Positions 59,101 through 64,000 of a stretch of DNA of 64,000 nt are shown here, piece after piece (the stretch's first letter is position 1; the number at the start of each line of letters is the position of its first letter). This stretch comes from Eucalyptus grandis. Its lineage: Eukaryota > Streptophyta > Magnoliopsida > Myrtales > Myrtaceae. Under the pieces are notes generated by a model. It worked only from the letters and a program-made list of their open reading frames with translations, was not told the DNA's origin and did no database searches. A program made the translations under genes and the position numbers. Where the stretch lies: positions 49,863,127 to 49,927,126 of the forward strand of contig NC_052618.1 in assembly GCF_016545825.1 (NCBI RefSeq), in the 5' to 3' direction.

Positions 59101-59541
59101 ACCGGAACCTTCACTTTAAATCAGGTACGTTGTTTTACAGGTTGCTTTTGCTGATCTAAGCATGGTGTCAAGAACTCCTTATTTGCCATTTATCTGAGTG
59201 CAAGTAGATCTGAACTATTAAAGAGCTTTGCAGCTATTGTAGCAGTGAAACACGTGCGTGCTTACACAGACATCATATGAGGGTGTTGTCGATAACATCA
59301 TTGTTGAGACAATAGTTTGACTATGAATGATACTAAAGGAGTTGTGGTTCTGGAGGAAACTTTGAGACTCTTAATAACGTGAAGAAAATGTCCTTCCTGT
59401 GATGGATGACAGTTGTCGAGGCTTAAGCTGGTGGAAGAAAAGTTGATCCTCCAGACAGCACCTCAAAGTTATCAACTTCTCTGATTTCTCTACTGATTGA
59501 AGCCATTGCTCAGAATTATGCGCCTGAGGTGAGTTTGCAAC

Positions 59542-60046
59542 TGTTGGTATTAGTGGAAGAGTGTGTTTGATGTGTGTGTAATATATCAAGGGAGCAAGGG
59601 AACTAAGAACAATGTGTGTAAGAATTGATCGGGCAAAGAAGCAACAAGAATGTTTTGTAAGAGAGTGGCAGCAAGGGAGCCCAAAGGAACAAAGGAACGC
59701 TTTTATTATTTGATGAGAACTACAAAGAGAAGAGGGAAGGAGCTGAACTTGTTGGTCTGCTATGCTCCACACCTTGCTATTTATAAGATAGGTTCACCGA
59801 CTTATGGCCCACAATTTATAACTTTTAGTAGATTTCTAATCCTACAAATTTTTACTTCAACAACCGACTCCTCAAGGAAAACATCTCTCCCATTTGCAGA
59901 GATAATTTTATGGACTCTTCCACTCAAATTTAGTAGACTCCAGACTCTTCTTGCCGGCCAAGCACTAGATTTTTTTGGATTTTTTCATATTTCTCTAGCA
60001 AATACTTATGCTAGAAAACTCTAGGAATTGGATCAGCATTTTAACA
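59542..60046 (-). mobile_element. Solo LTR (copia type) with 5-bp target duplication
   Basis: 505 bases from TG to CA, flanked by GCAAC on both sides (59537-59541 and 60047-60051). Read on the minus strand it starts TGTTAAAATGC, has a TATA box (tataaata, complement of 59778-59785), then AATAAAA (complement of 59701-59707) and ends ATACCAACA. It sits in an intron of the Ca2+-ATPase pseudogene, between the exons ending 59528 and starting 60114. No internal retroelement genes remain, so it is a solo LTR. Confidence 0.88.
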
Positions 60047-62899
60047 GCAACATCAATAATGGCTGTTTAATAACGGCAACCAGTGATAACTTCTTGTGTT
60101 TTTACTTCTTTAGACAATGGGAGATGTAGAGCTGTCTGCTTCACCAACTGAAAAGGCCATTCTACAGTGGGGGATCAAGGTTCTTGCTTAAGTTTTATAT
60201 CGCTTACTTATGCTCTTCACTCCTATCTCTAGTTCATCTATTTGTTTGATGAGCGATGTCATGTTAGGCTACTCATGATGCCTCATTTGCAGCTGGAGAT
60301 GGAAATTGAAGTTGTTCGGTCAAGTTCCTCTATAATTCATGTTTTCCCTTTCAATTCTGAGAAAAAACGAGGTGGAGTTGTTGTAAAGCTGGTATATTTC
60401 TCAGTCCTTAGTTTTATTGATCGCATGTGCACTGCTGAAGAGGACATTTACTACAATATGCACATTGTATCTTATTGTTATTTAGAGTGTGAATCTTGTC
60501 ATGCGGATTGGCACAAATAAAAAGATCTAGTCATGCAGACAGTATCAGTGTCATTGAAATACCTTTTGAGATTGTACCAAGCTGCTATAACAGTAACTAA
60601 AGTTTTGGGAAAGTTGCTTATGTACGTGAAACTAACTCCCAGACAGTCAGGACACTGTTGTTTTTGCCCTTCAACAGCTTTACTTTTAAGGCAGTATTAG
60701 TGTGGTGCTTTTCTTTGTGCTTACATTGTAAGCAGGTCTTAACAACAAAGGAGTTAAGATTCTAAGGCACAGTAAAATGGTGGAGTACCCACTTGATTGA
60801 AAAAAAAGGTGGTACAAATCTCAGCAGTTTGGGCAAGGTAACCAAGGTTTTTCAAACTTCAAATCACGATTTTACTTAGTGATGGCTTGGTTTGGGGTGT
60901 CTGAAGGACTATATTGTGGTTGAATCTGGATTAGTACGTTCTTTGAAACTTCTAAAGTACTTATCATTTGAAAGTAAATAGTTAGAGGTCTGCTGAGCTT
61001 AAAATTCCAAAGATTATATCTGCAGATTTAATGATATTGACAAGTTCTCATAGTACAATCATCTGATTATTTCATGTTGGATGCAATCCCATTAAGATGC
61101 TAAAATAATAAGATCTGGATATTGGTCCTTAAGTTTTAGATTGAACAGTAGTTGGATCCTATATTAGATTTGAGATTTTGCTAGCCATCACTATGGGGCA
61201 AAGCCATGCATCCTTTCTATATGATAGGTGTGTAAAGGCCATTTACTGTTGGGTTCATGAATCATTTATTTCTTTCTCTTAGACTACTCTTTGATGGTTT
61301 GAACAAAAAAAGAATTTGTTGTTTAAGAAATCAAGTTTTGGTCTTGGCTGGTACTTGCTTACGATGCACACCCATATTGTGCACGGTTGTCGGGTTGAGT
61401 TACAACAATGTTAAATCTCCGGCAGATTTATACTAAAATTGTATTGTGATGCATTGTAAATCCATCGTTAATGATTGTTTTTAAACTTTCAAGCACAGCA
61501 AGACTCAGAAGTTCGCATGCACCAGAAAGGAGCTGCTTAAATAGTTTTGGCTTTTTGTACAAAGTACAAGGATGCAAATGGTCAAGTGGTAGCAATGGAT
61601 GAAGATCAGGATTGGGAAATAATTAGCTATTATAGCAATTCAATAGCTGCTAGCTTTTTCCTTGCTGAAATCTTTCACAGTGCTACTATAGTTTGAAATA
61701 ATTTTGACGAATCTACATTTCATTAATGCCATGTTTTTTCTGTGACGGCAGAGCACATATTGTGGTATTGCACTTATGTTCTTCCAGAGCACATATTCTG
61801 GTATTGCACTTATGTTCTTCATGGGATTATGCCTTGACATTTTCCTGATCTAATTTTGACCATTTAGTTTTGGAAGTTTTGTGCATTACACACATTACAT
61901 TCCATGGGAGGCACATCTTGAATCCTCCGTACTACTCTTTCCTACACAACCATTCTTGAATACCTTGTATTATGTATGTATTTCACATTTGTTGCTTTTA
62001 TATTCATGGTTACACTTTTATCCATGATTAGGCTTTTTGTATGGTCTCAAGAGTCAGGGTGGTAAATTGTTCACTTCATGTTTTCCTGCCTTGTTACAAG
62101 TCATTAATGATATTGATGGAAGATCATTAAGTGAGTTTCCTCTTGTTTTGCAGAAGATGTATTTCTAAATGGCTATTGAAGATATGGCTACTGATAGTCT
62201 GTGCTGTGTTGCCATTGCATATAGATCACATGACATAAAAGACATTCCTCTAGATAAAGAACAGTAAACCAAGTGGGCATTACCAGAGGATGAGCTTATC
62301 TTACTGGCTATTGTGGGCATAAAGGTAATTCTTGTCTAGCAGTGAACATGATATGAAGTGAAAGGACATCATTGATTTCTATTTGTTCTTATTTCTGGTT
62401 ATGAAAGTTATCCCTGCAAGATGATATGACTCTAGGAATGCTTAAATTGTTGGAGGTTTTCTAACATTCAGAGAAAACTTCTGCTTTGGAAAATTCAGTG
62501 CTTTTCCATAACTTTGGAGAGTTCTTTTTGGGGACCTAATGAAATTTAATGTTTTTGTTATTTCATTGACACCAGCTTGTTGATCCAACTTTTTAAATAA
62601 CTTTTGCTGGAATCCATAAAACTCTGTCTCGGTACAAGTGGCTGGCAAGTGAAGAAAGAAAATATTTTCTTACATTTGGCTGGATGCGCTGTTAATCATT
62701 TGCTGTACTTACTCTTAATATGTATGCAGTTTAATCGTAAGAATGATGAATTCTCTTGCACGCTCATACCATGCAGGATCCTTGTCGTCCTGAAGTAAAA
62801 GATGCCATGAAATGCCAAAATGCTGGAGTTAAGGTATGTTAATATTTTTTATCATTTTTTTCAGTTGGTTTATTTGGGGATATGATCCTTTATCCTTCT

Positions 62900-62905
62900 G
62901 CTGCT

Positions 62906-62939
<34 letters not shown>

Positions 62940-62955
62940 GTAAGGTTTCTGCTTC
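62900..62955 (-). mobile_element. Poly(A)-only retro-insertion in intron
   Basis: A T run of about 30 bases followed by ggtaagg, with (t)tctgcttctttttt-like words on both sides. On the minus strand this is ccttacc plus poly(A), the same 3' end as the insertion at 44638-44732. Confidence 0.45.
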
Positions 62956-63708
62956 TTTTTTAATTACTTCAGGAACTCAAAATTTGAGTTTCTCATCATT
63001 TGCATCCTTTTAGGTGGTCATATTGGATATTTATGTTGGTTTGATGCTTTTCTTTGGAAAATGGATTGACAATAATTCATGGATCTCCTGCGGGAATGAT
63101 TTGGAAGATTGTTGTATAATGAAGTTGATATGAAGGGTAAGACTTAGAGGTTCTGTTTACGATCGCAATTGAGAAGTACATTGTCATTTAGTCATTTTAG
63201 TAAAGGGTGCTTTGAAGATATTTTCTTAGGACGCTAATCATTGATGCTGGATTCCGAATAGTAAATTGCTGCAGCATTACAGATTGAGGATAGGTACTTA
63301 TCTAGATGTGACCTCAGTATGTGATTCATCTTATTTGGTGATAGGTAACGAAAGGTTACTGGTGACCATCTCCAAATTGCCAAAGCAATTGCTTTGGAAT
63401 GCGGGATACTAGATCCAGAAGCAGATGCTATTGCGCCAAACCTTATTAAAGGAAAAACTTTCCGTTCCTTAAGTGATGAGGAAAGAGAAGAAGTTGCTGA
63501 GAAGATATCAGTATGGTATTGTTTCTCTTCCGTGTAATTAATCATGTCTTCTATTTGAAGGTGTGCTTATAATCTTTATGTGATTTGCAACAGGTTATGG
63601 GAAGATCATCTCCTAACGACAAGCTTCTGATTGTTCAAGCATTGGGAAAGAGAGGACACTTTGTAGCTGTAAGTGGGGATGGCACTAATGATGCTCCTGC
63701 TCCACAAG

Positions 63709-64000
63709 GTTGACAACATTTTTCTGAGGGTTCCTTGAATAATGTCCTAATAATGTTATCACCTTTTCTATTAATTCAGGACTTCTGTCATTCTAGCGTC
63801 TCAAATATTCAGCAGATATACCAGACAGATGCCTTGAAATCCTTCTATAGAACTGGTTCATAGTCTTGAAGTCCCTAGATGCCTCATGGTATCTTTCTGT
63901 GCTAAGATGCATTGCAATATGTTGGTAACTTTGGTTGTAGTCTTGAAGTCGCTTCATGTCTGGAAGTTGTCTTGTTCTTATATTTACCACAAGGTGGGTA
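63709..64000. other. Downstream end of window, no further exon recognised
   Basis: After the GDGTNDAP exon the sequence has a gt donor and continues as intron-like DNA to the window end. The next Ca2+-ATPase exon is not recognisable before 64000. Confidence 0.4.

Larger units (their letters stand above)
54978..63708 (+). pseudogene. Autoinhibited Ca2+-ATPase (ACA8/ACA10-like), intron-retaining pseudogene
   Basis: Exon remnants in family order: 54978-55066 (LLIIAAVASLVLGIKTQ), 56924-56995 (SDYRQS), 57084-57158 (VSIYDAIVGDAV), ~57249-57335, 57413-57484 (SGCKVADGNGTML), ~58066-58152, ~58265-58310, 58446-58554, 58630-58685, ~58911-58950, 59041-59124, 59406-59528, 60114-60179 (SPTEKAILQWG), 60293-60391 (HVFPFNSEKKRGG), 61499-~61610, 62154-62324, 62777-62833, 63345-63510, 63594-63708 (GDGTNDAP). 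These are P2B Ca2+ pumps of the plasma membrane. The phosphorylated Asp of DKTGT is His (59095-59097), the PEGL Glu is Lys, in-frame stops occur (e.g. 61538-61540, 62166-62168) and several frames shift. The N-terminal regulatory part and one early exon are missing; the gene's 3' part may lie beyond the window. Retained introns show a DNA-level copy, not a processed one. Confidence 0.9.

Overview
The window looks like nuclear DNA of a higher plant, most likely a woody eudicot. It is AT-rich and gene-poor, genes have GT-AG introns, promoters carry TATA boxes, and it holds plant-specific families (PR-1, LRR receptor kinases with a non-RD kinase, an autoinhibited Ca2+-ATPase). It also has many LTR, LINE-type and MITE-type insertions and fragments of an endogenous pararetrovirus. 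The species cannot be fixed from sequence alone; Myrtaceae is only a guess.

Layout. 1-6.1 kb: two copies of a ~1.9 kb dispersed repeat (called R here). 6.25-6.73 kb: an intact PR-1 gene on the minus strand (PR-1a). 6.6-13.0 kb: a direct segmental duplication (6634-8875 and 10111-13015); the second copy keeps only the PR-1 signal-peptide end and carries a 667-bp Harbinger/Tourist-like element whose empty site survives in the first copy. 13.0-15.5 kb: an orphan copy of PR-1 3' flank. 15.5-18.5 kb: a ~3 kb retroelement-like insertion. 18.6-27.1 kb: three decayed copies of a pararetrovirus-type RT/RNase H segment, the first expanded into an eight-copy, ~470-bp tandem array. 27.5-32.1 kb: LRR receptor kinase pseudogene 1. 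32.1-38.6 kb: gene-free, with retroelement-like debris, a hairpin and microsatellites. 38.8-39.3 kb: an intact PR-1 gene on the plus strand (PR-1b). 39.3-45.7 kb: PR-1 3' flank interrupted by a TAGGGGTG-ended element and by a promoter-plus-signal-peptide stub of a third receptor kinase. 47.5-52.1 kb: LRR receptor kinase pseudogene 2. 53.0-54.6 kb: another R copy, then an array of ~37-bp-spaced palindromes just upstream of a TATA box. 54.98-63.71 kb: an intron-retaining Ca2+-ATPase (ACA8/10-like) pseudogene holding a LINE-type insertion, an LTR-like insert and a clear solo LTR with 5-bp target duplication.

How it fits together. This is an immune-gene neighbourhood (secreted PR-1 proteins and Xa21/EFR/FLS2-type receptor kinases) that has grown by repeated block duplication of gene plus flank, followed by decay. 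Only the two PR-1 genes look intact. The two receptor kinases carry different lesions and so decayed independently. The most unusual object is the tandem array built from the RNase H segment of a viral fossil; the palindrome array before the TATA box at 54.1 kb is the second.
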